Source of the DNA: Sphingobacterium sp. R2 | Lineage (GTDB): Bacteria; Bacteroidota; Bacteroidia; Sphingobacteriales; Sphingobacteriaceae | DNA: 64,000 nucleotides | Direction: 5' to 3' | Assembly (NCBI RefSeq): GCF_040760075.1 | Contig: NZ_CP142884.1 | Span: 3,720,001-3,784,000 of the forward strand | Shown here: positions 34,301-44,000 of the stretch, piece by piece | Layout: each line of letters opens with the position of its first letter | Numbering within the stretch: the stretch's first letter is position 1 | Program-made: the position numbers and the translations under genes | Notes under the pieces: generated by a model | The model's input: the letters and a program-made list of their open reading frames with translations, nothing else | What the model was told of the DNA's origin: nothing | The model's database searches: none

Positions 34301-35688
34301 CGACGGTAGCCTCACTGGGCTTTTTACCGATGGCTATCAGTACAAGTGCCGGCGCTGAAGTTCAGAAGCCTCTGGCCACCGTTGTGATTGGCGGATTAAT
34401 AACGGCAACTTTCCTGACCTTGTTTGTGCTGCCGTTATTGTATATAATTTTTAATTCTAAATGGAATATGAAACGAAGTAGTGGTGCTAAGACCTTTTTT
34501 ACAATATTTATTTTCTTATTTATGATGTTGGGCTTTCAGGTGTTTGCCCAGGAGCGCATTTCTGTTACAGAAGCTGTGGAAATTGCGCTGAAGAGCAATC
34601 GTCAGTTTCAGATCAATCAGGCTGAGATCGCAGGAGCAGGTTTTAATGTCAAAACGGCAACCGAAATTCCCAAGACAGGGATCTTTGCAGAAAATGAAGA
34701 CTATCGTCCATCAGATAAGACCGGGCTGCTGAAAATCGGTGTAACGCAAAGTATGGCCTGGCCCGGACTCTATGCGGCGCGTAAAGATTATTTTAAACAG
34801 CAACTAAAATATGCGAATCTAAATACGGATGTATTGAAAACTGCGATTACCAAAGATGTAAGGGCAGCCTATTTTCAGCTCTGGTATCTCCAGGATCGCC
34901 AAAAGTTGTATATGGAGTTGGATAGTATCTACAGCGGCATGTTTAAAGCAACAGAATTACGTTTTAAGACTGGTGATGTCGCTGCGCTGGATAAGATCGC
35001 TGCAGAAGCAAAATTGAAAGAGCTGCAGGCTCAGTTGGTTCAAAACAAAAAGGATATTGTTATTCAGCAGCAGCAATTAATGATGTTGCTGGATCGTAAT
35101 GAATGGATGCTCCCATTGGATCAGTCCTTGGAGAAGATTATCGTGAACGCCAGTCCATCTGAGGAAACAGTACATCCTTTACTTGTTTTACAGCAGCAAA
35201 ATGTAAATATCGCATCATCAAATATCAGTGTTCAGAAAAATACAAATAAGCCGGAGTTCTCGGGTCGATTTTTCTCCCAACGTGTTTGGGGAGCCAAGGA
35301 ACCGTTATCGGGATTCTCGGTCTCCGTATCTTTTCCGGTCTTTAGCCTAGGCGCTTATAAAAGTAAAGTAAAGGCTGCCAACGCTGAAATGGAAGTTCAA
35401 CAGCGTAAGTTAGAATATGAGACGCAGGTATTTCAGACAAATAAAGGGAATGCACTTGCTGAAATTGACAAGAACAGTGCATTACTGCAATTTTACGAGT
35501 CTTCGGGTCTAAAACAAGCCGATGCAATCATTAAAGCGGCTAGTTTGGGTTATAGAACAGGGGAGATCAATTTTGCTGAATTAAGTCAATTTTTAAGTCA
35601 GGCTATAGGGATTCGCCAGAATTATTTAGAAGTCCTTAATCAGTATAATCAATCAGCGATTCAATATAATTACTTCAATAACAAATAA
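31366..35688 (+). CDS. Heavy-metal RND efflux pump fused to outer-membrane factor (CusA/CzcA-CzcC)
   Basis: This 1440-aa ORF starts at GTG. Residues 1-1030 are a complete heavy-metal RND pump driven by the proton gradient: KLPIDAVPDITNNQVQI near the N-terminus, two periplasmic loops and twelve membrane helices, with the proton-relay helix GAIDFGLIVDGAVIVVE (about 395-411). Residues 1063-1440 are a TolC/CzcC-type outer-membrane factor (ISVTEAVEIALKSN, VTQSMAWPGLYAARK, helical repeats). Between them, 1035-1062 (MKRSSGAK, a 15-residue hydrophobic run, QVFAQ) look like a signal peptide, so the channel part could be exported and cleaved. The adaptor gene follows 7 bp later. Likely substrates are Cu, Ag, Zn, Co or Cd. 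Confidence 0.93.
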   Translation: MLDHIIKFSIKNKIVIGLMTLSLIIWGAWSATKLPIDAVPDITNNQVQIFTSCPTLAGQEVEQLVTFPIEQSIATVPKIEEIRSISRFGLSVITVVFDDDVDIYFARQLIGERLNEAVDQIPQGIGKPELAPVSTGLGEVYQYIIHPKKGSEKKYNAKDLRTMQDWIVARQLYGTPGIAEVNSFGGELKQYEVAVDPNRLKAMNITIPELFTALEKNNQNTGGAYIDKKPNAYFIRGIGLATSLEDIRNIAIRKSGSIPIYVKDVADVRFGHAVRYGALTYNGEVDAVGGVVMMLKGENSNKVVNRVKEKLPTIQQSLPDDVVIEPYLDRTDLVGRAISTVEKNLIEGALIVIFVLVLFLGNLRAGLIVASAIPLALLFALGLMNVFGVSANLMSLGAIDFGLIVDGAVIVVEATLHHLGLRKSTEKLTQAEMDHEVFESASKIRTSAAFGEIIILIVYIPILTLVGVEGKMFRPMAQTVGFAIFGALILSLTYIPMMCALFLPKKQNDNQTLSDRMIGGLQLIYAPLLQKAIRFKYLIVSLTVAIFALSVFFFKHMGGEFIPQLQEGDYAFHCILPQGSSLSQSIETSMQASRIIKEFAEVKMVVGKTGAAEVPTDPMPPEATDVMVVLKPQKEWKSGRSYEELGSAILEKLEVIPGVFFEKNQPIQMRFNELMTGIRQDVAVKIFGENIDSLAAYANVVAAQIQSVQGATSPQVERVSGLPQINIVYDRTRIANYGLTIQDVNDVVSTAFAGRSTGQIYENERRFDLVVRLDTTHRNSIDDVRNLMIPTDTGTQIPLSQVAAIDYKLGPAQISREAGKRRIVIGFNVAGRDVQTVVKEIQRQLTANVKLPAGYYFTYGGQFENLQKASSRLLIAVPVSLLLIFMLLYFTFHSFKQATLIFTAIPMSAIGGIFALMLRGMPFSISAGIGFIALFGVAVLNGIVLIGTFNQLKKEGVDDIFQRVKEGTLTRLRPVLMTATVASLGFLPMAISTSAGAEVQKPLATVVIGGLITATFLTLFVLPLLYIIFNSKWNMKRSSGAKTFFTIFIFLFMMLGFQVFAQERISVTEAVEIALKSNRQFQINQAEIAGAGFNVKTATEIPKTGIFAENEDYRPSDKTGLLKIGVTQSMAWPGLYAARKDYFKQQLKYANLNTDVLKTAITKDVRAAYFQLWYLQDRQKLYMELDSIYSGMFKATELRFKTGDVAALDKIAAEAKLKELQAQLVQNKKDIVIQQQQLMMLLDRNEWMLPLDQSLEKIIVNASPSEETVHPLLVLQQQNVNIASSNISVQKNTNKPEFSGRFFSQRVWGAKEPLSGFSVSVSFPVFSLGAYKSKVKAANAEMEVQQRKLEYETQVFQTNKGNALAEIDKNSALLQFYESSGLKQADAIIKAASLGYRTGEINFAELSQFLSQAIGIRQNYLEVLNQYNQSAIQYNYFNNK

Positions 35689-35695
35689 GCCAACA

Positions 35696-37006
35696 ATGAA
35701 AGTTTTCATAAAGATATTTATCGTATGTGTAGCCGTTACTGTTTTTTACGGTTGCAGTTCTAAAGAATCGAAGCATAAAGTTCAACCAGAAGGAAAGGAA
35801 GCGCCTAAATCCGAAGAAGGGCATGAGGAAGGGCCGGTTACCATAGCGGCACTGAGTGCGGCGCAAATCAAAGCCGTGGGTATTGTTTTTGGCGGTATTG
35901 AAGAGAAGGAACTAACGGCTAACCTTAAGGCTAATGGAATTTTGAGTGTACCCAATAACAATAAAGCCAATGCAACAGCGCTTTATGGTGGTGTGGTGAA
36001 GACATTGAATGTACAATTGGGAGACAATGTACGTAAGGGGCAGGTGATCGCTACGATTACCAACCCGCAGTTTGTACAGCTGCAGGAGGAATATGTATCC
36101 CTTGCAAGTAAGATTACCTTAGCTGAACAAGAAATGGCAAGGCAACAGGAACTTAATGAAGGTAATGCGGGCGCACGGAAAAATCTGCAGGCAGCAACAG
36201 CAGAATTCAACAGCTTACGGGCTAGGAAGGCTTCTTTGCAACAACAGATCCAATTGATGGGCATTAACCCCAATAGCGTGAATCTGTCCAATATGCGCAC
36301 TTCATTGGCCGTGACAAGCCCTATCAATGGAACAGTGAGTAATGTTTTTGCGAAAATTGGGAGTTATGTAGATGTCTCTTCGCCGGTAATTGAGATTGTT
36401 GACAATAGTCTGCTGCACTTGGATCTGCAGGTGTTTGAGAAGGATCTACCCTTAGTTAAAGTGGGGCAGTTAATACACTTCCAACTGACAAACAATCCAG
36501 ACAAAACGTATACCGCGAAAGTATTTACCATTGGTTCTTCCTTTGAAAAAGACAGCAAGACCATCGCTGTGCACAGTACCGTTGTGGGCAGCAAAGTGGG
36601 CTTGATTGATGGAATGAACATTACGGGGATGATCGGTATCAATAATGTGCGGACCCCGGCTGTTCCGAATGACGCCATTGTGGAGGCCGACGGCAGGTAC
36701 TATATTTTTGTAGAAACAGAAAAGAAACCTGAGGAGCATGATGAAGGGCACGACGATCACGGGCATGCGCACGATGAGGGCGAAGCAGAACATGCGCATA
36801 GCAACGAGAAAGAAGCCGGCAATCATGGAGAAGGACAGGCCAAGAACATTAATTTTGAAAAAATTGAGATTCAAAAAGGTGTGTCTGCTTTGGGGTATAC
36901 GGCGATTACCCCGGTTAGCGAAATTCCTGCCGGAACTAAAATTGTTGTAAAGGGCGCCTTTTTTATCAATGCTAAAATGAGCAATACAGGTGGGCACGAA
37001 CATTAA
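35696..37006 (+). CDS. RND efflux periplasmic adaptor (CusB/CzcB family), lipoprotein
   Basis: This 436-aa membrane-fusion protein links the inner-membrane pump with the outer-membrane channel. It is a lipoprotein (VFYGC, Cys20). A barrel-sandwich half-motif GGVVKTLNVQLGDNVRKGQ (about 99-117) is followed by a coiled-coil hairpin rich in Gln and Ala (about 125-190), the second half-motif (SPINGTVSNVFAKIGSYVD) and a beta-barrel. Between about 341 and 380 is an insert very rich in His, Asp and Glu (EEHDEGHDDHGHAHDEGEAE), likely a metal-binding loop. It completes the efflux operon. Confidence 0.93.
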   Translation: MKVFIKIFIVCVAVTVFYGCSSKESKHKVQPEGKEAPKSEEGHEEGPVTIAALSAAQIKAVGIVFGGIEEKELTANLKANGILSVPNNNKANATALYGGVVKTLNVQLGDNVRKGQVIATITNPQFVQLQEEYVSLASKITLAEQEMARQQELNEGNAGARKNLQAATAEFNSLRARKASLQQQIQLMGINPNSVNLSNMRTSLAVTSPINGTVSNVFAKIGSYVDVSSPVIEIVDNSLLHLDLQVFEKDLPLVKVGQLIHFQLTNNPDKTYTAKVFTIGSSFEKDSKTIAVHSTVVGSKVGLIDGMNITGMIGINNVRTPAVPNDAIVEADGRYYIFVETEKKPEEHDEGHDDHGHAHDEGEAEHAHSNEKEAGNHGEGQAKNINFEKIEIQKGVSALGYTAITPVSEIPAGTKIVVKGAFFINAKMSNTGGHEH

Positions 37007-37136
37007 TTATCAGCATTTGTTCACATAATGAAATCAAATAATGTCATATATATGAACTGAAAGCTAAGGAAGGCAGCTATGCTATATGCTAGTTTCGCAG
37101 GATCGCGCAACATAACGAAAATCCATTGACGAATAT

Positions 37137-38372
37137 TTAAAGCTGATTTATCTGTTGTTTCCGCTTCTTCTTAAAAGCGCTATATACAATTATTACACTT
37201 ATTGACATCAGAACAAATGCTAAGAAAAATGGTGCGCCGGAGAATTTGAATGGTGCGTTGTCATGAGTAAAGTAATAGAAAAGATTGGTCATCATCGGAG
37301 GACCAATGATTGACGTTGCACTCATCAGGCTGGTCAATGCGCCTTGAAGTTCCCCTTGCTCGTTTGAAGGAACATTTTTGGTTATCACCGATTGTAAGGC
37401 TGGGCCACAAATACCGCCTAGGCAGTAGGGGATTAGGAATGCGAACATCATCCATCCTTGGCTCGCAAATGAGAATAGCAATAAGCCAATGGCATAAAGG
37501 GTCAGACCATAAAAAATGCTTTTCTGTTCGCCAAGTTTGGGTGTTGTCCATCGAATCAAAACACCTTGTACCAAACCAATCAACAAACCAATGACACCCA
37601 ACGAAATACCGACCATTCTTTCGGTCCAATTGAATTTATACATGGTGAAAAAGCTCCAATTGCTCTGAACAGCATGTCCTGCAATATATATTAAAATTAA
37701 GGCAACGATTAAACCAGATATTTCCGGGTGTTTTCCGAGAAATTTAAAAGATCCAACAGGATTGGCACGTTTCCAGTCAAAGGCTCTGCGTCTATTTTTT
37801 TCTAAGCTCTCAGGCAGAATAAAATAGCCATAAAGGAAGTTTAGCATGCACAACCCAGCGGCGGCATAAAATGGAACTCTAGCGCCATAGTGGCCGAGTA
37901 AACCTCCGATAACAGGACCAATGATGAAGCCCAAACCAAATGCAGCACCTATCAAGCCGAAGTTCTTCGCCCGATCTTCATCGGTTGATATATCTGCAAT
38001 ATAGGCACTTGCTGTTGTAACGCTGGCTCCAGTCAATCCGGCAATAACTCTTCCCAAGAAAAGCCATCCTATAGTTGGAGCAAGGGCAAGAAAGATATAG
38101 TCTACCGCGAATCCAAAAAGGGAAATCAATATAACAGGCCTTCTCCCATATTTATCACTGAGATTGCCAACGACAGGAGAAAATATGAACTGCGTAAAAG
38201 CGTAAGCAAAGCCAAGCCAGCCACCATATTTAGCCGCTTCGCTGATGTCACTATGGATCAGCTCCTCAATAAGTTTAGGAACAACAGGAATGATGATTCC
38301 CCAACCTGTAATATCGATGAGTAATGTGATAAATATAAATCCGATTGCTGCTTTTTTCTTGGAATTTTCCAT
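37137..38372 (-). CDS. MFS transporter, TCR/Tet family
   Basis: The 411-aa inner-membrane protein has twelve predicted helices and the MFS motif A between helices 2 and 3 ([14 protein letters not shown], about 73-86). The opening [17 protein letters not shown] and motif [21 protein letters not shown] in helix 5 are typical of the TetA-like drug/H+ antiporter group. It probably exports a drug-like or metabolite substrate, not necessarily tetracycline. It is 84 bp downstream of an OsmC gene on the same strand, with a perfect palindrome in the gap that could be an operator. No TetR gene is adjacent. Confidence 0.88.
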   Translation of the reverse strand: MENSKKKAAIGFIFITLLIDITGWGIIIPVVPKLIEELIHSDISEAAKYGGWLGFAYAFTQFIFSPVVGNLSDKYGRRPVILISLFGFAVDYIFLALAPTIGWLFLGRVIAGLTGASVTTASAYIADISTDEDRAKNFGLIGAAFGLGFIIGPVIGGLLGHYGARVPFYAAAGLCMLNFLYGYFILPESLEKNRRRAFDWKRANPVGSFKFLGKHPEISGLIVALILIYIAGHAVQSNWSFFTMYKFNWTERMVGISLGVIGLLIGLVQGVLIRWTTPKLGEQKSIFYGLTLYAIGLLLFSFASQGWMMFAFLIPYCLGGICGPALQSVITKNVPSNEQGELQGALTSLMSATSIIGPPMMTNLFYYFTHDNAPFKFSGAPFFLAFVLMSISVIIVYSAFKKKRKQQINQL

Positions 38373-38416
38373 TATGTTCCAAAAATAATCAAATCCTTAA
38401 AAACTTGTATGTTATT

Positions 38417-38436
38417 TGATTACTAAATTGTAATCA
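38417..38436. promoter_or_regulatory. Palindrome TGATTAC-N6-GTAATCA, candidate operator
   Basis: A perfect 7-bp inverted repeat with a 6-bp spacer lies 45 bp upstream of the MFS transporter start. The 20-bp dyad size fits a dimeric repressor site. It is followed by TTTT on neither strand in good terminator position, so an operator is preferred. Confidence 0.45.
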
Positions 38437-38456
38437 GTCTTTTATTTATGATTGCG

Positions 38457-38939
38457 CTAAGATGCTGTATTGATGGCTTTACATGTCGGATGGTGCAGTA
38501 TCTTGAAATTGCATGAATTGGCAATAAAACAAAGTTTGTTTGCATTTTTATGTAGCGATAAAGCAAGTTCTATTTTTGAATCATCTGCGATAATCACTTC
38601 AGGGTGTAATGTCACCGATGTAAAACGGCCGCTGCCATCTCCTTCAGTCGCCAAGGTAGCAAGGGCGTTATCCGTATAAGATAAAACCTGAATGCCGTTT
38701 TGCGAACATACATATAGGTAAGACATCATATGGCAAGAAACCAGGCTGCTGAGAAGCAGATCTTCTGGATTGTATAATAAGGGGTCGCCCTTGAATGCTT
38801 TTGCGGCTGAAACGTGAAGATCTGCTTTTCCCTCAATTGCAATGGAGTGGTTTTTATTATAAATTTTTAATCCCTGAAGATTGGGCTGTTCTGCATGATG
38901 CCAAGTTAAAGATACTTTAAAAACGTGTTTGTAACTCAT
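38457..38939 (-). CDS. OsmC family peroxiredoxin-like protein
   Basis: The 160-aa protein matches OsmC/Ohr thiol peroxidases, which reduce organic hydroperoxides in the cytoplasm. Both redox-active cysteines are visible: one in SLVSCHMMSYLY (about residue 69) and one in FIANSCNF (about 143). The intervening GDGSGRFTSVTLHPEV strand region is typical of the fold. It is on the same strand as the MFS gene downstream. Its presence adds to the peroxide-defence genes of this window. Confidence 0.9.
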   Translation of the reverse strand: MSYKHVFKVSLTWHHAEQPNLQGLKIYNKNHSIAIEGKADLHVSAAKAFKGDPLLYNPEDLLLSSLVSCHMMSYLYVCSQNGIQVLSYTDNALATLATEGDGSGRFTSVTLHPEVIIADDSKIELALSLHKNANKLCFIANSCNFKILHHPTCKAINTAS

Positions 38940-39183
38940 TTAATAAAAGTAAGAGTTTATAGTAAGATTGAGAACCGTGTATACCTTTAGAGTTATTTTC
39001 GCTCCCTATTTGCGCCCTATCGAATTGTTGCTTTTGTCGGTTCTGTAAAGTTAAATATAAGGAAGATAGTAATAGCTTTTTTTTATGAAAATGTGTTTTT
39101 ACTGCATTTCCTGACAATTTACATTCGTACAAACTAAATGATATTTTTATATTAGACTGATATTTTTGAAAGATATGCTATCT

Positions 39184-40293
39184 ATGAACAGTTTTTTCCA
39201 AAATTACAATACGGGGAAACGTATTCTTCTTCATTTGTGTTTTTGGTTTTTGGTTTTGGGAATGCAATTTATTTCCTATCAACGGATAGATATTCATCAT
39301 TCGTGGATATTGTTTCTAAAAGATGTATTTTCTTTATTGACCATATTTTATGTGACAGCTTATGTTATTATTCCGCGTTGGTTTATTCCCGGAAAGTTTT
39401 TGCTGTGTATGTTATGGCTATTGTTTATTTATGCCTGGTGGTCGTTTCTAAGTTATTTTGGCGCCCTATTAACGTTAAAATATTTGACACCAGATATTCG
39501 TTTGTCAAGTTATCTCGAAATAGTACAAAGTAATGGAATCTTTGGAGCCTTTCGGCTTTCTTCCCTTAGCGATTATTTATTGGATTTTATTTTTTTAGTG
39601 GCCCTACCATTGACCGTAAAAATAGTACAGGCATTTATGTCTGTCAAAAATTCCAAAACGAAGCTCGAACTGAAAAATGCCGCATTGGAATTAAACAACG
39701 TTCAGTTGGAGCTCGCTTTCCTAAAATACCAGATCAACCCTCATTTTTTACTTAATACACTTTATAGCATCTATGTACTGGTATCCGACCGTGATGAAAG
39801 AGGTGGCGAAAGTATGATGCGTTTAAGTAGTATTATGGTGTACCTGCTTCACGAGAGCAATCAGCCCAAGGTGGATATTAGTCGCGAATTTCAACTGCTT
39901 AAAGACTATGTTGAATTGGAAAAGTTGCGTTATAGTGAGACCGTGCAGATCAATCTAAATCTGGCGGCTGATGACGAGAACTGTATGATGGTGCCCCTGA
40001 TCTTCTTTCCGTTTGTTGAAAATGCATTCAAACATGGACCTCGCCTAAGTTCATCGGCGGGATGGATATCCATAGCCATAAAAGTGAAGGACCATAAGGT
40101 GCATTTGAACGTGTCCAATGCGTATAGGGAACTTTCAAAACCAGAAAATTATATCGGTGGCTTAGGGATAGAAAATGTAAGAAAAAGACTGGAACTTCAC
40201 TATCCCCATCATCACATTTTGGAAATAAAGTCAAATGAGGGTGTGTTTACTGTTAATCTCGTCGTAACTTTACTTCCTGAAGAAAAGCCGTAG
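39184..40293 (+). CDS. LytS-type sensor histidine kinase
   Basis: I prefer the ATG at 39184 (MNSFFQNYN); TTG at 39166 and ATG at 39175 are also in frame, but a -7-like TATTTTTG at 39161-39168 covers the TTG. The roughly 370-aa protein has four membrane helices in residues 10-150, a short linker helix, then a His_kinase domain with phospho-acceptor His in QINPHFLLNTLYSIY and an ATP-binding N box FVENAFKHGP followed by GGLGIENVRKRL. It phosphorylates the LytTR regulator whose gene follows after 28 bp. The pair converges on the LanB gene and is the best candidate to control the adjacent peptide locus. Confidence 0.9.
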   Translation: MNSFFQNYNTGKRILLHLCFWFLVLGMQFISYQRIDIHHSWILFLKDVFSLLTIFYVTAYVIIPRWFIPGKFLLCMLWLLFIYAWWSFLSYFGALLTLKYLTPDIRLSSYLEIVQSNGIFGAFRLSSLSDYLLDFIFLVALPLTVKIVQAFMSVKNSKTKLELKNAALELNNVQLELAFLKYQINPHFLLNTLYSIYVLVSDRDERGGESMMRLSSIMVYLLHESNQPKVDISREFQLLKDYVELEKLRYSETVQINLNLAADDENCMMVPLIFFPFVENAFKHGPRLSSSAGWISIAIKVKDHKVHLNVSNAYRELSKPENYIGGLGIENVRKRLELHYPHHHILEIKSNEGVFTVNLVVTLLPEEKP

Positions 40294-40321
40294 CACCAAA
40301 GCTGTGGATTGCTAAGTACTT

Positions 40322-41026
40322 ATGAATAGAATTAGAACTATCCTTATTGAAGATGAGCCAATTGCAAGAGGTCGCCTGGAGAAATTAGTTTCCAAATTGG
40401 GGCTGATCGAAATATTGGGTGTATTTGAAAATCCGTCGCAGGCCATTGATATCTTGAAAAAGCATGAGATAGACCTTATTTTGTCGGATATTGATATGCC
40501 GGAGATGGATGGCATTACTTTTCTCAAAGGACTTGTTCATCCGCCTTTTGTTGTGTTTATAACTGGCCATTATGAATATGCCGTCGATGGATTCGAACTG
40601 GATGTAATCGATTATATTTTAAAGCCACAGCTGACAGAAGAAAGGTTAATCAAAGCAATAGAGAAAGTTCAGAAGGCTATGCTGTTTTCTAGAAGGGCCG
40701 CTAATGGAGAAAGAAAAGCGATTAAAATAAGGGATCGGAATAAGACTATTTTTATAGATCCTACGGATGTTTTCTACCTAAAAGCTTGGGGGGATTATAT
40801 ACAGATCTATTCCGTAGAAGGGATGCAAACTTTACTGTCTACCATGAAAGATATGGAAGCAGAACTGCCATGGGATATGTTTGCGCGCATGCATCGTTCT
40901 TATATCGTTAATGTCAAGCAGATCAAGGGTGTTGAGGCAAGCAAAGTAATTCTGAAAAATGGGACAGAACTCGGTATAGGTTTGCAATACCGCAATCAGC
41001 TTTTTGCTAAGATGGGACTGATATAA
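40322..41026 (+). CDS. LytTR-family response regulator
   Basis: The 234-aa regulator has a receiver domain with acidic pocket IEDEP (9-13), phospho-acceptor Asp56 in LILSDIDMPEMDG and Lys in YILKPQL, then a LytTR DNA-binding domain (FYLKAWGDYIQIYS, MHRSYIVNVKQIKGVEASKV). LytTR proteins bind pairs of about 9-bp direct repeats one or two helical turns apart. Such repeats occur upstream of the 47-aa peptide gene at 44763-44976. The gene ends only 4 bp before the stop of LanB, which is transcribed towards it. Confidence 0.93.
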   Translation: MNRIRTILIEDEPIARGRLEKLVSKLGLIEILGVFENPSQAIDILKKHEIDLILSDIDMPEMDGITFLKGLVHPPFVVFITGHYEYAVDGFELDVIDYILKPQLTEERLIKAIEKVQKAMLFSRRAANGERKAIKIRDRNKTIFIDPTDVFYLKAWGDYIQIYSVEGMQTLLSTMKDMEAELPWDMFARMHRSYIVNVKQIKGVEASKVILKNGTELGIGLQYRNQLFAKMGLI

Positions 41027-41030
41027 AAAT

Positions 41031-44000
41031 TTAATTTATCGAGGCCATACGCTCTTTCTGTTTCCCGATCTGCATTTTATAATAGCAAACCATAAAATGA
41101 TAGACCGCAAGTTCATGCAAACGTTGATCCGACATGAACAATCGATTAATAAACATGTGAATATAGCTTGACAATAACGAGGCCCGGGTTGACCGGAACT
41201 CTTCTTCATCTGTATGTTTCCGTAAGGTGGAGAATATGCTGTATTGGACTGCACTTAGTTTCTCTTTGGTTTCTCCCAGGTGGTCTAATGGCTGAGCGAA
41301 CCAGTCTTTCCTATCTTTGAACTTATTGTTTAGATGAACCCATAGATTTTTATTATTGTCAAATTCTTGCTGATACAACGTATTCATCTGGATGCAAAAA
41401 TCTCTTTTTTCGAATAGCGTAAATTTTGCAGCATCAAATAATGATTCCATATGTTGAAAAGCCAAAAGCCAGCGATCGTTTATTGAACTGCTTTGCTGCA
41501 TTGTCATTAATATGATTTCGCTCTGCCGGAAGAATAACTCCTCGCTAGGTTCCATACATAATGGGGTATATCGTTCAATCTCGCGTTTGTAAGTATCAAA
41601 GGATATTGATGAAATCTGGCCCTCTTCCACAAATTGTTCCAATAGATGATTTATAGTGGAGACAACGAAAGAACAATAGCTTGGGTCTGAAAGCTCCACC
41701 CTCAATCTTATGTGGGGAGCTGGATCGTTATAACGTATGAAAAACCATTTTTTTATGGCATTTTTTCGATTGATAGCAGCGATGAACGTGGGGAAAAGAT
41801 CCTTTAATAGGGTGTCTGCAAAATGTAATCCGCAATAAATTTTAGCGTAAAGCCATTCTGTTCCCAAGGGAAAACATCTTTTTAGGTTATTTTCTTGGGG
41901 GGCCGATTCATCTGTGAAGGTCTTATGCTGGGCTTCAATTGGAATAATGATCTCATTGGCAAAAACATTTCCATCTTTATCGTTTACAACGGATGAATAA
42001 TCGTTCAGGATATATTCGATTAAAATTGTTTCCCTTTTGCAGATGTGATCCAATAGTATTTCCGCGCAAAAAGGATTGTCTAAATTTATCAGCAGTTCAT
42101 TATCGCCGCTGCTGATGACAACCATTGTTGGGATTTTGAGCTCTGCCTGCATATTTTTCACGAAATCGTGGGGGTGACTTGGGTATTTTGAAAGTCTTTG
42201 AATGCGCCATTGCGCTCGGGATAAGATAATATTTTTGTAGCTTATTCTCGGGAGCCTAGGCTGTTCTTTCATAATTCCCCAATTCCAAGAGATATCCAGC
42301 CTGTTATTTTGGAATTGGAAATCTGCAAGAAATTTATAGATATTCATACCCTGCTCAAAATTGTGGGCCGTCGTCAAACGGGGGATAACCATTTTATTGC
42401 AACTTTTGGACCACAAGACTAGGCGATTGTCTTTGACAAACAAGTATAAGTCACTTACGTCAATTTGTTCTTGTTCTTTGTCAATAGTTGCGGTCAGACA
42501 GATGGATGCTCTTCGGAGTGCTGGTCTAGAAATAATATTTGCAGCATTGCTATCTGGATAATGGCATATCTCAGCGAGTATTGCATTTGGAAATTGCTGT
42601 TGTTCGCTGTTGGCAGATTCCTTTAATTTGTTAGCCAATTTCTCATCCAGATGTGCAAATCTGGAAATTAAGTTTCCGGATGACGAACCACCAATAGTAC
42701 CCAGATTGAAGCATAAATGTTCCTCACGTGAGCTTCTCAGAAGATTGCCAATGGCATAGAACGAGGAAGGTATGGCATTGGGAGTCTGTTTGCACCCTTT
42801 AGCAATATGATCTAGATCGCTTCTGGTTAGCTGAATTTCGGTGAAATGACTTTTTACACTTTCTACAAATTTTTCAATCACCAGGTCTTGATAATGGTGG
42901 TCGTCATATTTTTTTTCTTCAGTTATGGCTATATTTTTTACTTCTCCAAGTATTTCATCATTTATATTGTATACACCCTCCTGACGGCCATAACCAATAC
43001 CGGTATCGGGGTCTAAGGCCGTAGTCAATGGGATCATTCTATCTTCATATTTATCAAAGAATGCAGCTTTAAACCGGTCAAAATCTGTCAACTTTGCCGG
43101 CGTGCAAAGTGGTAGTAAATCCTGAAATTGATCGCTTAGGTGATTTAATGCAGTATTGGGTAATTTGTTGTCTTCCATTTCAATAAGTAGGTCTCCCTGC
43201 AACAAATTGTTCCTGTCGAGGTCTGGAATTATAGGCTGCAATAATTTAACCACGTCATTCTGTATGTTAACGGCAGATGGAGAACTACGCAGCAGTGTTT
43301 GTATCCTTGATAAAGCATTCAAATAATATCCCTCCTTATCCACTCTTTCAAGCGTCTTGATCAAACTGTCAAGATAACCTCGACCAATCACATTGGGTTG
43401 TAATTCGGAGGATATAATCCCGAGACTGATGAGGTTATTGACGAATAGGGTAGCATGTGCTTTTGAAGCTCCAAGAAGCTGCAGCAAATCAGTCAATGAT
43501 TGATAGTTGGCAGTTCGCTCATCGCTTTGGAAATATTCGACGACACGATCCAAAACAGGAGTAGGTCTTATGCGCTTTAGTATATTCTGCCCTTTCTTCC
43601 CATTTGTTACTTTTTGATAGTATTTGTAATACTTGCCATCTAAGTATAAGGTTGGATTAATGCGATAATTGAGTTGACTATAAACTCTTCTGTCTTTTGA
43701 GACCTGTGCAATAATCCCTGTCACAATGGAGGCATCGAGTTTCAATACAGTTTTATGGGTATTACCCCTGATTAATGACACCTTTTTTTCGGAGGCTATA
43801 ACGTTCCCTAAAGATACACCTGCGAATAAACCGAAAGGCGTACTCCTTGTGCTCATCCGAATCGCATATTTGAGTAGCGAAGCCATTATTTTTGGGTTAC
43901 TCGCTTTCTTGTAGTCAATCCATTTTTCTACTTCCACGGAGAAGGAGGGGCTTGCTAGAAATAGTGCTTCTTTTAATCGCTCACCTTGAAACAGATGACG

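Noticed and set aside
36470-37003. 177-codon minus-strand frame inside the adaptor gene
   Set aside because: It is a shadow of the well-supported CusB-like gene and is produced by its codon bias.
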